In this document: positions 49,083 to 60,550 of the stretch, piece after piece
How positions within the stretch are numbered: position 1 is the stretch's first letter
Layout: each line of letters begins with the position of its first letter
Source: Aphrocallistes beatrix
Taxonomy: Eukaryota; Porifera; Hexactinellida; Sceptrulophora; Aphrocallistidae
Direction of reading: 5' to 3'
Length of the DNA stretch: 64,000 nucleotides
Assembly (NCBI GenBank): GCA_963281255.1
Contig: OY725488.1
Coordinates: forward strand, 806,001 to 870,000
The notes under the pieces: model-generated
Database searches by the model: none
Told to the model about the DNA's origin: nothing
The model's input: only the letters and a program-made list of their open reading frames with translations
Translations under genes and position numbers: made by a program

Positions 49083-51521
49083 TCACAATTTGTCCGCACA
49101 GGTGTCACACGCCCTAACCGGATACTCCCACCCGCGGTTGGGTACCGACTTTCGCTGAGAGGAGCACTTTTCGCAGAATCCCTGCCCGCACGCCCTGCAA
49201 TGGTGCTTGGAGCGATCAGAGGGGAACGGATCTCTGCACTGGTAGCACTCGTGGACGTCCGCGTCAGGGACCCAGTAGGAGGGCCGGGCCATGTCTGTGA
49301 GGTAGGACTTCGGGACTCCGGCGGCAGAAGAGACGAATCCGAACACGGACTGTAGCCCCTCTCCCACCTTCCTGGCTGTGAGGGTGCCGGGCCTCTCAGG
49401 GGAGATGGCAGCGTTCGGTATTGAGACAGGGGGTATCTCCAGGAACGCGAAGTCGTCCTCTGGGTCGCTGAGGGAAGGGGAAGGGTCAGGGTCAGCTGTC
49501 TCCAGAGCGGTCTGTCTCAGCTGGAAGCATTTCTTGCACACCCTCACCGGCTCCACCCCCCAGCCCTGCTCCGGCACGGGCATGGCGTGTCCGCAGCAGT
49601 CGGCACAGAACACGTTCCCGCAGGAACGACAGTGGTGCTTCGTGTCCGCTGGACCGAAGTGTGAGTGGCACTCGTGGCAATCTTCCACCGCTATGTTAGG
49701 CACCCAGTAAGGTGGCGCCACCTGGTCTGCTAGCCACGAGGTCATGCTGGTAGTGGAGGAGGAGTGTGACACCTGTTGTGAGATGGTGTTCACGCCGTCC
49801 AGCAATCTCCGCGCTATGTTATGCGAGGTGTTACCGCCGATACCGATGTCCCCCTCCCACACATGGCGGATCTCGGTGCGCGCGGCTCGTTCCGTGGGCT
49901 CCTTGTTCCCGTACCAGTACCGGCGGCTCTTGTAGATGACTCCGCACTTGGGACACTCCAACACGTAGCCGGACCACACGTAGTGAGCCAGGCCCGACCA
50001 GGAGGAGGAGGAGGAGGCTGCGGTCTTAGGAGTGACGATGCTCTCGTTCCCGTTCTCGAAGCAGATCATGCAGGTGAAGACTTTGTTGTCGAACTGGTGC
50101 GTGAACTTACACCGCTGTCTGGTGAGGTGAGGGATCCTCTCCAAGTGGTGGTTCGTTCCCTTCTCGCAGCGGGCGCCGCACGCGAGACAGCGGGTGTTGC
50201 AGGTGAAGTATTGGTCAGGGAAGGAGGAGGGGAGGGAAGGGTCGATGTCCCCTGAGAACTTCCGGTTTAGCACGGAGAGGGCTTGTAGGAACACATCCGG
50301 AGATCTTGAAGCTCTGACCGTGTTGTTGGAGAGGATGTCTTTAACTTTACACACGAAAGGTGTGAAGTTGGTGGGCGGGGTGCTGGTGCGTATCCCCACG
50401 TAGTTGGTGGAGCTGAAAGCGGTGGGGGAGTGCTTCATGGAGTGGAACTTCCGGCGGATGTACTCCTCGGGACTGATGTTGGCTAGAGCTCTCTCCCCTC
50501 TTTCTCTCTCGGACGGAGTCCCGCTGGTCTCCTCTGGGGGAGGGGGCGAGCTGGGGAGGAGAGGGGCGGAGCCTAAGGGGTCTGTGTGCTGTGTCTCGTG
50601 GAAGATTAGGAGGGCTGGTCCCAAGTTTGAGAGCGGAATGTTGAGGTTGCATCTCTCTGCGGCTTTTGACAGCTCTTGAGTGAAGTAGTCCGTGTAAGCT
50701 TTAGACGCGTCTCCGAGGAAGTGGAACATGTCTGTGTGCAGCCGCTCTGCTCGAGAGCGGTAGACGACGATGTCAGAAACCGCGAGGATCTTCAGCAGCA
50801 GTCGAGTTCTCCTGTTCGCATTATCTGACTCTCCGAGCAGGCCCTCTGTGTCGATGAAGAGGGCGTTGAATTTCGGATGGAACTTAGCCCAGACGCCAAT
50901 CGTACAAGACTGCTGCTTAGCGGACACATTGAATATCTCCTGGCCCTCGAAGAATGCGTGGTTGAAGCTGTGAGATTTTCCATCTCCAGTGTTCCCGAAT
51001 ATCGAGACGACTTTTAGAGTTGTGTATTCAGTCACGTCTGTTCCCAGTCTCAGCCTGAACTCCTCGCTAGAGGATACAGTCACTGTCTCATTCTGGTCCA
51101 TTAGGAGGAATGCAGCCGTCTTGTCCTTGACACCTACATCTGACTCCTGGAGAGGGCGTCTAGTGTGTCCTTGTCTGTTGGTCTGAGGGTTCGTGTGCAG
51201 TCGGGTGTCGCAGGAGGTACACGCGCGGAGTCGGCACTCCTCGCACCAGACCTCGGCCCGGTTCTTTCCGGAGCACCACAGCTCACAGCCGAGCGCGTCT
51301 CCATCCTGCTGGAGCGGGTCCATGACGTCACCAGACCTCACCTCCGTGAAGTTGTGCCCCTTCAGCTTGGTGTGTACCTCTCTGCTGCATTCCTGGCACT
51401 GATGAGTGCCACAGTCTTCGCAGTAGTAGAGGTGTGAAGTGGGAGTTCCTTGTTTACAGCTCAGCTGTTCTTCACAGTGGAGGAGTTGGTCTCGCTTCTC
51501 GAGTTCGTCAAGAGAAGCCAT
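49083..51521 (-). CDS. ZFYVE1: ZFYVE1/DFCP1-like tandem FYVE protein
   Basis: An 812-residue protein (human ZFYVE1 777). Cys/His-rich zinc modules lie at about 16-56 and 79-120 (YYCEDCGTHQCQECSREVH, CEECRLRACTSC). A GTPase/ATPase-like domain carries the P-loop GNTGDGKS at 176-183 and a Walker-B-like FIDTEG. A Cys-rich middle follows (TCNTRCLACGARCEKGTNHH), then two C-terminal FYVE domains at about 605-670 (KHHCRSCGNVFCADCC) and 749-812 (KHHCRACGQGFCEKC). DFCP1 binds PI3P through the FYVE pair, marks omegasomes in autophagosome formation and also associates with ER and lipid droplets. One uninterrupted coding exon, ATG at 51519-51521. It is markedly GC-rich compared with its surroundings. The animal orthologue has many exons in vertebrates. 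Confidence 0.93.
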   Translation of the reverse strand: MASLDELEKRDQLLHCEEQLSCKQGTPTSHLYYCEDCGTHQCQECSREVHTKLKGHNFTEVRSGDVMDPLQQDGDALGCELWCSGKNRAEVWCEECRLRACTSCDTRLHTNPQTNRQGHTRRPLQESDVGVKDKTAAFLLMDQNETVTVSSSEEFRLRLGTDVTEYTTLKVVSIFGNTGDGKSHSFNHAFFEGQEIFNVSAKQQSCTIGVWAKFHPKFNALFIDTEGLLGESDNANRRTRLLLKILAVSDIVVYRSRAERLHTDMFHFLGDASKAYTDYFTQELSKAAERCNLNIPLSNLGPALLIFHETQHTDPLGSAPLLPSSPPPPEETSGTPSERERGERALANISPEEYIRRKFHSMKHSPTAFSSTNYVGIRTSTPPTNFTPFVCKVKDILSNNTVRASRSPDVFLQALSVLNRKFSGDIDPSLPSSFPDQYFTCNTRCLACGARCEKGTNHHLERIPHLTRQRCKFTHQFDNKVFTCMICFENGNESIVTPKTAASSSSSWSGLAHYVWSGYVLECPKCGVIYKSRRYWYGNKEPTERAARTEIRHVWEGDIGIGGNTSHNIARRLLDGVNTISQQVSHSSSTTSMTSWLADQVAPPYWVPNIAVEDCHECHSHFGPADTKHHCRSCGNVFCADCCGHAMPVPEQGWGVEPVRVCKKCFQLRQTALETADPDPSPSLSDPEDDFAFLEIPPVSIPNAAISPERPGTLTARKVGEGLQSVFGFVSSAAGVPKSYLTDMARPSYWVPDADVHECYQCRDPFPSDRSKHHCRACGQGFCEKCSSQRKSVPNRGWEYPVRACDTCADKL

Positions 51522-52068
51522 CTAAATAATTTATATATCGCAAAACGTGGTAAATAATGAGAATAATAATAATAATAATAATAATAACCTCCACAAGTTT
51601 TGTATCTTATTTGCTCTTCATGAAATCTAGAGTAAATCTTAAATATTATTAAATTTGAAAATAAGGAGCCGAGTTAAAAAAACTGATGGACTGTAACACC
51701 ATCCATTTATAACTTTGTGAATTCTTTTTTTGCTGGTATCATAAATGCGATCCATGATAAAGGTGATACTTGTTTGTGTGGGGTAGTATCGGAAGTTTTT
51801 GCCATGTTTGGCAGACAGGATACTTGGGATATGAAGATTAAAACGTACGAAACAGCTCCAATTAATACCGTTTATCATCAGATGAGGGATTTGGGGATCT
51901 AACATAATTTAGAACCAAATGGGTCGTCTACTTATCTTATTTTAGAAATTCCAAGGGGTCTGTTCCTCAGGAAACAAAGTCCACCAAAAATAAGCCACCA
52001 AGTTTTTACTTTATGTAGGCACATAATTAACCCCATAAATTAGATAAATAAATAAATGTGAATAACTG
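51522..52068. other. ZFYVE1-ERK intergenic region
   Basis: Contains a short (TAA)n tract (51560-51590). An open frame at 51717-51902 (plus) ends QMRDLGI and has fairly coding-like composition but no ATG start or recognised homology. It could be an orphan exon. Not called as a gene. Confidence 0.35.
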
Positions 52069-52074
52069 TTTATT
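52069..52074 (-). terminator. Candidate polyadenylation signal, ERK gene
   Basis: TTTATT (AATAAA on the coding strand), about 410 bases past the ERK stop codon. Confidence 0.35.
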
Positions 52075-52480
52075 AATATGATATCTCTCATTAACTCATA
52101 TATTTCGACCAAAGTAAAGATATAATAATGTACCAAATCTATTTAATGTTATTAAGAATCGTTAATTGCATAGTAAACACAGTATGAGTACGTATCTTGA
52201 ACATCAGAATATAGTAAGTAACATAAAAACGTAAAGCAATCTGAGTACGTACGTTCATTAGTAGGAATAACAATAATGTTATGGATAGCTAGTGCATAGC
52301 TCTAACAATATATTCACCTACGAACACACCACACACGCACACAACTGGGACATGACTGGACTGGACATAACATAGAGGTATGTAGGGACATTATCGAAAT
52401 ATACAAAAGTGTTGGATTTAGTAATTAAAGAAGCTACGACAGGCGAGGATGCGGGGCAGGGCAGAATGAATCAATGACGC

Positions 52481-53587
52481 CTAGACGACCATCTTCTCGG
52501 CAGTGGCCATCCCCATGGCTAGTCCGATTTTATTGGGCAGTTTGGCGGGGGGGAACTGCATCACTTCATCGTAGATCATCTGTTTCAGCGTCTCTTTCGG
52601 GAGATCGTCTAGCTCCACCTCGAAGGTGAAGGGGTGCTCGACGATGGGCTCGTCGGCCGGATCGTAGAACTGGCCGAGGTAGGGGTGCTTCAGGGAGTCC
52701 TCTACGGAGACGCGCTTGTAGGGGTTGAAGGTGAGCAACTTGTCGAGGAGGTCCAGAGCGAGAGGCTGGGCTTTGGGGTAGAGGCGAGCCCAGGGGACTC
52801 TCGGCCTGTGAGGCAAACTCTGGAGGTAGGTCCTGGCTTTCTCGTTGAGGATGCTGTTGAGATCGTCCTGAGACGGAGACCCTACCACTCCTAGGATTAG
52901 GTTGAGTTGGTCGAGGTAGTGCTTTCCAGGGAAGAGGGGGCGATTGGACACCATCTCCCCTAGAATACAGCCCACGGACCACATGTCGATGCTGGTGTTG
53001 TAGGCCTTGGGGCTGAGCATTATCTCGGGGGCGCGGTACCATCGGGTGGCCACGTACTCGGTGAGAATGCCGTTGTGGTGGTGCCCCGGGTCCATCACTC
53101 GTGCCAGGCCGAAGTCGCATATCTTGAGGTCGCAGGTGGAGTTGAGGAGAAGGTTGCTCGGTTTCAGGTCTCTGTGTATCACGTTGGAGGAATGGATGTA
53201 CTTGAGGCCTCTCAGGATCTGGTACAGGAAGTAGCAGATGTGCTCGTTGGTGAGGGTCTGGTTCTTCAGGAGCTTGTACATGTCAGTCTCCATCAGAGTC
53301 TGCACGATGTACACGTCTTGAAACAGATCTAAGTTCTTCGGTTTTATGATGTCCTGAATACTGATGATATTTTCGTGATTGAAACGGGTAAGAATTTTTA
53401 TTTCACGCAGTGTGCGCTGGCAATAGGTCTGATGCTCGAAAGGGGTGATCTTCTTGATGGCACTCTTGTGCCCTGTTCTTGTGTCCACAGCAGACACAAC
53501 CATCCCGTAGGCGCCCTCCCCGATGAATTGCAAATTACAATACCTTGGGCCTACTTCAAAAAGGATTCCACGGACAATATTCGCCAT
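52481..53587 (-). CDS. ERK1/2-type MAP kinase
   Basis: A 368-residue kinase starting [20 protein letters not shown] (ATG at 53585-53587). A longer frame upstream begins only with TTG and encodes a hydrophobic, non-family leader. Visible: Gly-loop IGEGAYGMV, catalytic Lys in [38 protein letters not shown], the activation-loop TEY in [18 protein letters not shown], the MAPK insert, and the docking (CD) region [17 protein letters not shown] identifies the ERK1/2 class. It is phosphorylated by MEK on Thr and Tyr of TEY and phosphorylates Ser/Thr-Pro sites in nucleus and cytosol. Single coding exon and GC-rich, whereas vertebrate ERK genes have about eight. Confidence 0.96.
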   Translation of the reverse strand: MANIVRGILFEVGPRYCNLQFIGEGAYGMVVSAVDTRTGHKSAIKKITPFEHQTYCQRTLREIKILTRFNHENIISIQDIIKPKNLDLFQDVYIVQTLMETDMYKLLKNQTLTNEHICYFLYQILRGLKYIHSSNVIHRDLKPSNLLLNSTCDLKICDFGLARVMDPGHHHNGILTEYVATRWYRAPEIMLSPKAYNTSIDMWSVGCILGEMVSNRPLFPGKHYLDQLNLILGVVGSPSQDDLNSILNEKARTYLQSLPHRPRVPWARLYPKAQPLALDLLDKLLTFNPYKRVSVEDSLKHPYLGQFYDPADEPIVEHPFTFEVELDDLPKETLKQMIYDEVMQFPPAKLPNKIGLAMGMATAEKMVV

Positions 53588-54608
53588 TCGCTTCGCCAAA
53601 TTTAGAAAAATAAAAACTAGAAATAAAATAAAGTTAAAGAGTATTAATATGTGAAAGGCTTCAGGCAGTGAAGACAAAAAGGAATCAAGTACTAAGTCAA
53701 TTGTTTGACGTCAGTACCAGTGCATAATTGTGATATTTCCAGTTGTCGACAAAGTACATTCAACATATCAAGAATATCAAGTGGATAATAAGATCACTGC
53801 CGGAGTTAATTCACGAGCGTTATTTATTCAACTATTGTTGTCACAAGCACTATTATCATGCAGTGGAGTCATAAGGCTTACATCACAACTATTGTTACGC
53901 CAACAAGTTTCTACGACTAAAGTAAACCAGACTTAAACGACGGACAATTAATCTAGCATAATAGCTGTATTTCATCCTGATCAATCAGAAACCATCGTGA
54001 ATGGGAATCGTTAGAACGTCGATCTTATAGTTTCAGGAATAAGGAAGTTGGTAAATACCTTTCTTCTCCCTATATTACTAATGTAGTATTGAGAATATAA
54101 TGAACTGTTGTGTAATCTGGCATACAGTACAATTGCAGAAAATCACTTGTACTAATGGAATGCTTTTTGTATCTCGAACAGGTATTAAATACAAAACAAA
54201 TGCAATATCAGCTAATCCTATTGCTCCTTATTATTGGAATTCTACACATGGAGGATGTCGCAATAAGATGCAATAGAAGGTTCAAAAGAGTCACAACGGA
54301 ATGAATATTCCACCAACTCATCACTCTCAGACAGTGTAAAGTCCTTCAAAGTTAATTAATCTCTATATCTGACTATAGCACTAGATCATCTGAGAGAGCA
54401 GAGAATATGGAAAGGTATGCACTGATTGCTACAGCTAAGTCTAAGTCGAGTAATCCAATTTATTGGAATTAAACTTAATCGCACGTTGTATCGGTCGTAG
54501 AAACAGGTGCAGCATACTGACTTCAATTTTCGTAGTAGTGTTCCAATTAAACACAACAGCTGTGAACGAAGAACTGATGGGTAGCTAAGTTCAGACAAAG
54601 GATTTTAC
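53588..54608. other. Upstream of ERK, no supported gene
   Basis: AT-rich and presumably contains the ERK promoter. No specific site is claimed. Confidence 0.4.
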
Positions 54609-54658
54609 CTGAATACTATCTTTTAATGGATACACATCCATTAAAAGATAGTATTCAG
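54609..54658. repeat. Perfect 23-bp hairpin with 4-base loop
   Basis: The left arm starts CTGAATACTATCTTTTAATG and the right arm ends with its exact complement. The loop is ACAC. All 23 base pairs match. The loop is too small for a normal miRNA precursor. It is probably a tiny palindromic element or a replication-slippage palindrome. Confidence 0.8.
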
Positions 54659-56028
54659 CGTTCATTTGTAAGTACATGTACAGATTTTAATGATTATTCA
54701 ACGAGAAAAATAATTATATACATATGCCTCCTGGAATGTAAAATGTTGGTGAATAAAGGTTTTGATAAATACAATACGTATTCAACGTAATAGTCAGCCA
54801 CTAATACAACTCTCACTTAATAAATTCATAGTATCATACAAAACGCTTTGGCTGACAAATTAATAATTACTTGGTAGGATTATCCTACATTTGAATATAG
54901 TAACTGAGAGCTGCAAATCAAATTATAACTACCCTTGTATCATTTGACATGGTGTTCGTGCCTAGTCCATGCTTAAGTGCGTATTACCTAATATCTATGT
55001 AATAACACACAATCATCATTCTCAGACCATTTGCTCATAATTATCCTGTAGCAGAGATGAACCAATACTATGACACCACCACGTTACTTAGAACGTGTCT
55101 CGGAATAGAATAAAGTAGTCAAAGTCAGCACAGATTTAAGTAGATGTTATCGTGCTCGTCGTTCCGATGTAATTAAGTTTTAAAATGCACCAACCTAAAC
55201 ATATTAACCACTTAAAATCTTAATACGCTGTTTATTTATCAGGATTGCAACCGTATTTGTGATAATTGTGTATAATATATACGTACGTATGTAAATAGTA
55301 ATATATTCTCTAAATTTCTTCGCATTCGTTTAATGATTTAAAGTTATTTTCCTATTTTTTATTCAATTGACGATCACTCATAAGTTTAATAAAATAAAAA
55401 ATTTGTTTAAAATCGTTAATAAGGTAATGACGTTGGCATTCGGTAGCAATTCTTCCACTTGTAAATTATAGAAAATATTCGAGTGGGAGAATGAAGAGCA
55501 GACGATAAATTATCACAATTATCACAATCCTTATCACAATCCCAATCAGAACTAATTTATATAAATGGAAAAATTAGTCTACGAACTTTCGGCACAACGT
55601 TGTAATAAAATAACTTCCTACATAATTACGTCAATACTTCACGATAGGGCGATAGTGGATATTGAGGGGATGATTCGAATCGTGTGATGTAAAGATAATT
55701 ATAAAATACTAATGATATCATTGAGTCATTACTGAATTGCAGTTTGTGAGTTAGAAATACAGAAATATCATAAAGCAGTTTACAATAAATAGTATATTCT
55801 TTACAAGAATGGAACAAGACAGATTAGACTCTATGACTCGATCCCGTCCACCAGTCCAATTATTTAAATTAGCTTCGTGAAAAGAATTGTTCAAAGACGC
55901 TGTTCAGATAACAAACTCTGCACTAATATTAAAGACGTTTAAATTCTATTTTTAGTCTATGCAGAGCAGAAAATATCGGTCGACAGACCAATAATGAGCC
56001 CCAGAATAGAGTTATGGTCTATAGTATA
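54659..56028. other. AT-rich stretch without a supported gene
   Basis: No exon or element ends were recognised. A short repeated TATCACAAT motif occurs near 55510-55545. Confidence 0.4.
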
Positions 56029-56249
56029 CTACGCATATAGGGAAATACATATATCAACATAAAGTTCTTTCATTAACATCGAAAGAGACCGTCTAGCGTG
56101 AGCAAGCTGGGATATCAAGTCAGAGATTTTGTCCCATCTCAGAGACTCATCGTGAGGGTACCGACCTTCGACTGGTAAGTAGTACGTATATTGCATGCCG
56201 CTTAGGTAGCCAAATCGCATATTCAATTTGTAAGAATTTACGGTTGCTG
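56029..56249 (-). other. Unassigned exon-like open frame
   Basis: The minus-strand frame follows an acceptor-like ATTACCAG and runs about 73 codons to a TAG. It contains MRFGYLSGMQYTYYLPVEGR and RWDKISDLISQLAHARRSLS. The composition is less AT-driven than other frames nearby and has no low-complexity run. It could be the last exon of an unseen gene or a gene remnant. No family was recognised and no upstream exon was found. Confidence 0.3.
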
Positions 56250-58314
56250 GTAATTAGTCATTATTAGATAAATATGTGCGAACTAGCAATACTTTTCAAT
56301 TTAATTAATTATCCATGATCATGTATAGTGAATGGCGCGCCTGGCGCATTTGCGCTATCATGTTTACAGGATTTAAGTAAGCAACCGAGTCTGGCTATGC
56401 CACTGCTTAGGCGCATTGTCGAGTCAAGAACGTAAGTGATACCAATAATTCGTGAAGCAACAACCATCTAAATACCGCTGTCTGTTTAAATAAACATTCA
56501 ATCACATTTCAAAAATATCGGAATGAAAGACATCCGTTCTATCTTTGCAATGGTAGACTGAAATTAATTTAATAATAGTCAAAAGGGCTGACTAAAAAAA
56601 CTTGTGGTGAAGATCATTCCTTCTTGACTGGCAAAATCATTGTGTGAAAGTGATAGGACAGTCAATGTCAGTCATCCTAACGTATAACATTTCTATTTTG
56701 ACTTAATATAGAATAATATTCATTCTTGCAGTACAACAAAATTCACAACACGTGCTAACAACAGCTTTAGACCACACCTCTATGGCGATACGCTAAAGAC
56801 TGGATAGAATAGTTTAGAAGATGACCTCTCGAACTCGAAGAATTTGTATTCAAATTAAACCCGTAGAATTATTTAATTAATTATGCGAAGATAAGTTCAC
56901 GCGTAGATCAGGATTTTGAAACAAAGCTATGGATGATGTTAAAATCACACATAGAGTTGATTGAATATTAAGTTTGGACTCTTGTAGGAATCAAATGACG
57001 TCTGGAGAGAAGGCATTCTCAAAGACGCTAATTCATAATACGAAGGTCCCAGAGTAAATATTAATCTAAATAAATTGACTGCAAAAGCAGTAAAAACATC
57101 GTCAAATCAAAACATGGGCTATTGAACAATTCATCAATTTTGAAATAAGGTTTTCCTCAGGAAGATCCAGGAAGAGCTATAATCATTTCTCCTCTCCCTT
57201 TCTCCTTAAATATCTTAACTATATTCATGACCAATTTCGTAAAATTTATTTCAAAAATAGTTTTGAGCTTTTTAATAATTAATTTTTCCTCTGGGGAGCC
57301 CCTTATCCAGCATCTACTGCTAAACTTTATTGTTTCTAACTTAGCGTGAGATGTCAGTTTTTTATATCATTAATTCAATGCTAACGGATAAGAACATTTT
57401 TCCTCTTCGGGAAGTAGGTGTTGATCCGACCTTTCAAGGCACTAATAATAATGTGGATACTCTGTCTACAATTAAACTTCTTCATTAATAAGTATAATTA
57501 ACTCAGCATCAGGGAATTGATATTATAGTGTGGGTACAAAGCTTAGAACTGAATAAAGAGGTTCGAAGATAAAAGTAATTGGGAGTTCTGAAAAACAAAA
57601 TTTGATAGTATACGCATCTAGATCTAATTCTAGTACATACATGTCTTGTATGTAATATACCAGTCATATTTATCAGTTTATATTTCAGATTAATCCAGTT
57701 AGCAGACCAAATCAGAGTGCAAAGATAGTGTGGTAAATTAGCAATAATTGGATGGAACGCATTAAGTAGGCTACGGCATACGGTAATATGGAATTTATTG
57801 AATAATTCAGTGGAATAATTGTGTATCATATTTTTAAGACAACACGGGGTTCAATAATAGTTTAATTAGAGAAGTCATCTAGCATTTAATCGCTGTGCGT
57901 GAGTTTAATAAAAAGTTAGCACTAAAAGTAGTACGAATACGTAGTTCTAAAAATTTTAATCAAATAAACAAAATATAATAATAGTTCTTCAGGGACAGTA
58001 CAGGTACAATTAACAATTAACACCTTAATTAAGTGACTAGACACAATCTATCACACGTGTGGGTGGGTACAGTATCAGCTATACTTGTATTTGTATTCTC
58101 CAACAGTTCATTTATCAATAATCAATGTCAGTATTGAGTGGTCATTAAAAATCAAAATGCGAATATAGGTTATAAATTAAAATACGTCAATACAATATGT
58201 AATATGATGATAATAATAATACTAGGTCGGTTAAGGAAATCTGAACAAGACAGTTGGGCAAGAGTATACGTGGCATATGTAGGTATGATAAGCTTATTCA
58301 GTGCACTGGGATAG
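56250..58314. other. AT-rich stretch without a supported gene
   Basis: Nothing recognisable apart from AT-driven short frames (for example 57509-57829 minus). Confidence 0.4.
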
Positions 58315-58322
58315 TATAAATA
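58315..58322 (+). promoter_or_regulatory. TATA box of CARD gene 1
   Basis: TATAAATA inside GATAGTATAAATA, preceded by GTGCACTG. The same block stands in front of CARD gene 2 (63114-63121). Distance to ATG is 62 bases here and 61 bases there. Conservation between paralogues supports a real core promoter. Confidence 0.6.
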
Positions 58323-58383
58323 AAATATAAGAGGGTATAGAGTCAATACATAATTACTGGACACAATTATCAAGAAAGAAACA

Positions 58384-59067
58384 ATGAGTGAAAGTATGCC
58401 ATCATACATGCATTATTATACATATGAATACTTAATTGTTTCAAAATTAAATTTCTCCAGAATAAGCAAGAAGCTTTTAGAAGCAAAATTGATCCAAGAG
58501 GATGAACTGTGTTCGATTTCCAATGCAATGTACTCTAAGAGTAGACAAAACACTCGTTTGTTGAGAATTTTGTTTGATGAAAGAAGAGAATTTTATCCTT
58601 TCTTGGAAATACTCAAAGGAGATAGAGATTATGCTGCACATGCAGATTTGACAAGGAACATCCTAGCAAGGCATATCAGTAAAGCGGATGATCAGCCAGC
58701 AAATGAAACATTCGATCGGAAGCATAGCACTTCTTACTACGGAGAATGGGCACACCCTAAGTGCTGCGAATATCGGAGCGGCTCTGATTCTTCTATTTTT
58801 ACATATGATACGCAGGATTCCATTGACTCGAATACTGGATCCGAAGAAGAGAGGAAAGGAGAACGCGAAATAGTAGAATTGACAAATGAGGAACACCCCC
58901 AGAGAGAATTGCCAGTTAAAGGATTTCAGAATAGTGTTTACAATCGAGAAATCCAAAAGAAAAGTGGCATCATTCCCATGTTTGTCTTCGTTCTGTTCAT
59001 TGTCTTAGCGATTATGATGATGCCACTCAAGATTTGTAAATTTGCCAAATTTATACCAGTGAAATGA
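58384..59067 (+). CDS. CARD protein with C-terminal tail anchor, gene 1
   Basis: A 227-residue single-exon protein. Residues about 14-97 fit a six-helix death-fold domain of CARD type: TYEYLIVSKLNFSRISKKLL (H1-H2), LIQEDELCSI (H3 start, as in BCL10 ILSREDTEEI), RQNTRLLRIL (H4), FYPFLEILKG (H5) and ADLTRNILA (H6). A Ser/Glu-rich linker of about 80 residues follows, then a conserved stretch (IVELTNEEH, VYNREIQKK), one hydrophobic helix (MFVFVLFIVLAIMMM) and a short basic end KICKFAKFIPVK. This is a tail-anchor layout; basic residues after the helix favour the mitochondrial outer membrane. CARD plus linker plus tail anchor is the layout of MAVS. A signalling adaptor is inferred; orthology to MAVS is not claimed. 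A polyadenylation signal is at 59174-59179. Two relatives lie within 5 kb. Confidence 0.72.
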   Translation: MSESMPSYMHYYTYEYLIVSKLNFSRISKKLLEAKLIQEDELCSISNAMYSKSRQNTRLLRILFDERREFYPFLEILKGDRDYAAHADLTRNILARHISKADDQPANETFDRKHSTSYYGEWAHPKCCEYRSGSDSSIFTYDTQDSIDSNTGSEEERKGEREIVELTNEEHPQRELPVKGFQNSVYNREIQKKSGIIPMFVFVLFIVLAIMMMPLKICKFAKFIPVK

Positions 59068-59173
59068 CATTAATTAAATCAAAATGTGAGAACATGGCGA
59101 GAATCTGTAATAATAGTACTTGTATGTATGAAGGTGTGTGTGTTTTTGTACTATGTAGACCAATAACAAATGA

Positions 59174-59179
59174 AATAAA
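59174..59179 (+). terminator. Polyadenylation signal, CARD gene 1
   Basis: AATAAA, 107 bases past the stop codon. Confidence 0.5.
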
Positions 59180-59229
59180 TATATATATGAAATATTCTAT
59201 AAAATGAGTATGGCGCAGCCAAAAAGTTA

Positions 59230-59265
59230 CCGAACTTAGTTAGTTTTACAACTGACTAAGTTCGG
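59230..59265. repeat. 14-bp stem hairpin downstream of CARD gene 1
   Basis: CCGAACTTAGTTAG and CTGACTAAGTTCGG are inverted with one mismatch and an 8-base loop. It is just past the polyadenylation signal. Origin unknown. Confidence 0.45.
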
Positions 59266-60542
59266 CAATTGATTGTAGCTACAATAACAAATCGGTTAGT
59301 AAATACTTTCTGACAAACTAGTGTTAATTAAATACTACAAATAATTATATTGTAAAAAATATATTATGAAAGTGGTGTGAGGCTTCAGTGTGGGTGCAAT
59401 TATTGAAAGTCGGTTGAGCAGCAGAGTACAGGGTCCGAGTTCACAACGATGCTGTCAAACTTACACCGTGTTTGCAAACTGTATACAATAGGACAGATAT
59501 TCGTATTATTTACAATTTGAAATATAGTTTACTATTAGACACAACCTTTGCTACTTTAATTTTCAAAAATTTGAAGAGTAACCTTGCGGGCGAAGGTACC
59601 TCAAGTAAAATATAATTATAGGTAAAGTGAGATAATGAACCATGACTGTTCTTCCTCATAGACGGGGTGCGAATGCGTTCCACATTCCTGGATCAGGCAC
59701 ATTGTGAAATATTGAGCCGTTATCCAAAGAATGTAGAGCACACTCATTTCATTTGTAGTGAGGGGTTTCTTTCGTCCTGAACTTCCCGTTTTTCCCCGTT
59801 TTAAAACACGTAATTCAGTCAGATACCAACTGTTCTCCATTTCATAATAACTTTTTGTTATAGTCAAAAATTAAGAACAGCAAGATACACAAAAACGAGA
59901 GCAATATACATAAAATTATTTATTAAATATTATTTATAACAAAAAGCTTGACATGAGATATATAATCTAAAGTAAATTGCTCTGAGCCACTCTTCAAGAA
60001 ATATTTCTGTACCCAACATTGCACTTATCCAAGGCTGTAACCATGAGTTAGAACTATAGATAACAACTGACACTATACATACAAGTACAACGAAATAAGC
60101 GAGAGAGATATTATAACAATAGTCATTCACAACTTACTAATACAGTACTTACAATGGTATATTATTCGTGAAACCTTTTCTGATATCAAATCCATAGTCT
60201 AAACTTTCAAATTTATAAACGTTTTGCATAATTATCTTCCAAATGTTAATTATCATCAACCTGCACAACTTGCGCCACTTCATGTATAAGTAGTGAATAG
60301 TGACAAGTATATACCACTTCAAGGACTAAGAAGATTTATAACAAATAGCATTGGTAACCCAGTTAAAACACTAAGAGTATAATTCAAATGTGTAGAATAT
60401 GGAAACTCGGATTTGATGTCAGAAATGCAGTATCTGTTATTGTTCGAATGAACGCCACCACGAATAGTTCTATTAGAAAATTCGTAATGAAATATTGTGG
60501 CATTTAAAAAGATGTCCAGGTAATATAGAATTGCAAATGACA
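59266..60542. other. Stretch without a supported gene
   Basis: AT-rich. Open frames at 59616-59867 and 60319-60543 (minus) have no recognised homology and are not called. Confidence 0.4.
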
Positions 60543-60550
60543 TCCTAGCT

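Noticed and set aside
51717-51902. Possible small protein or exon ending QMRDLGI
   Set aside because: No ATG start and no recognised family. Kept only as a note in the intergenic entry.
53588-53677. N-terminal hydrophobic extension of ERK
   Set aside because: It would need a TTG start. The ATG at 53585-53587 gives the normal ERK N-terminus.
54609-54658. miRNA precursor
   Set aside because: The loop is only four bases and the stem is perfect, unlike a normal animal pre-miRNA.
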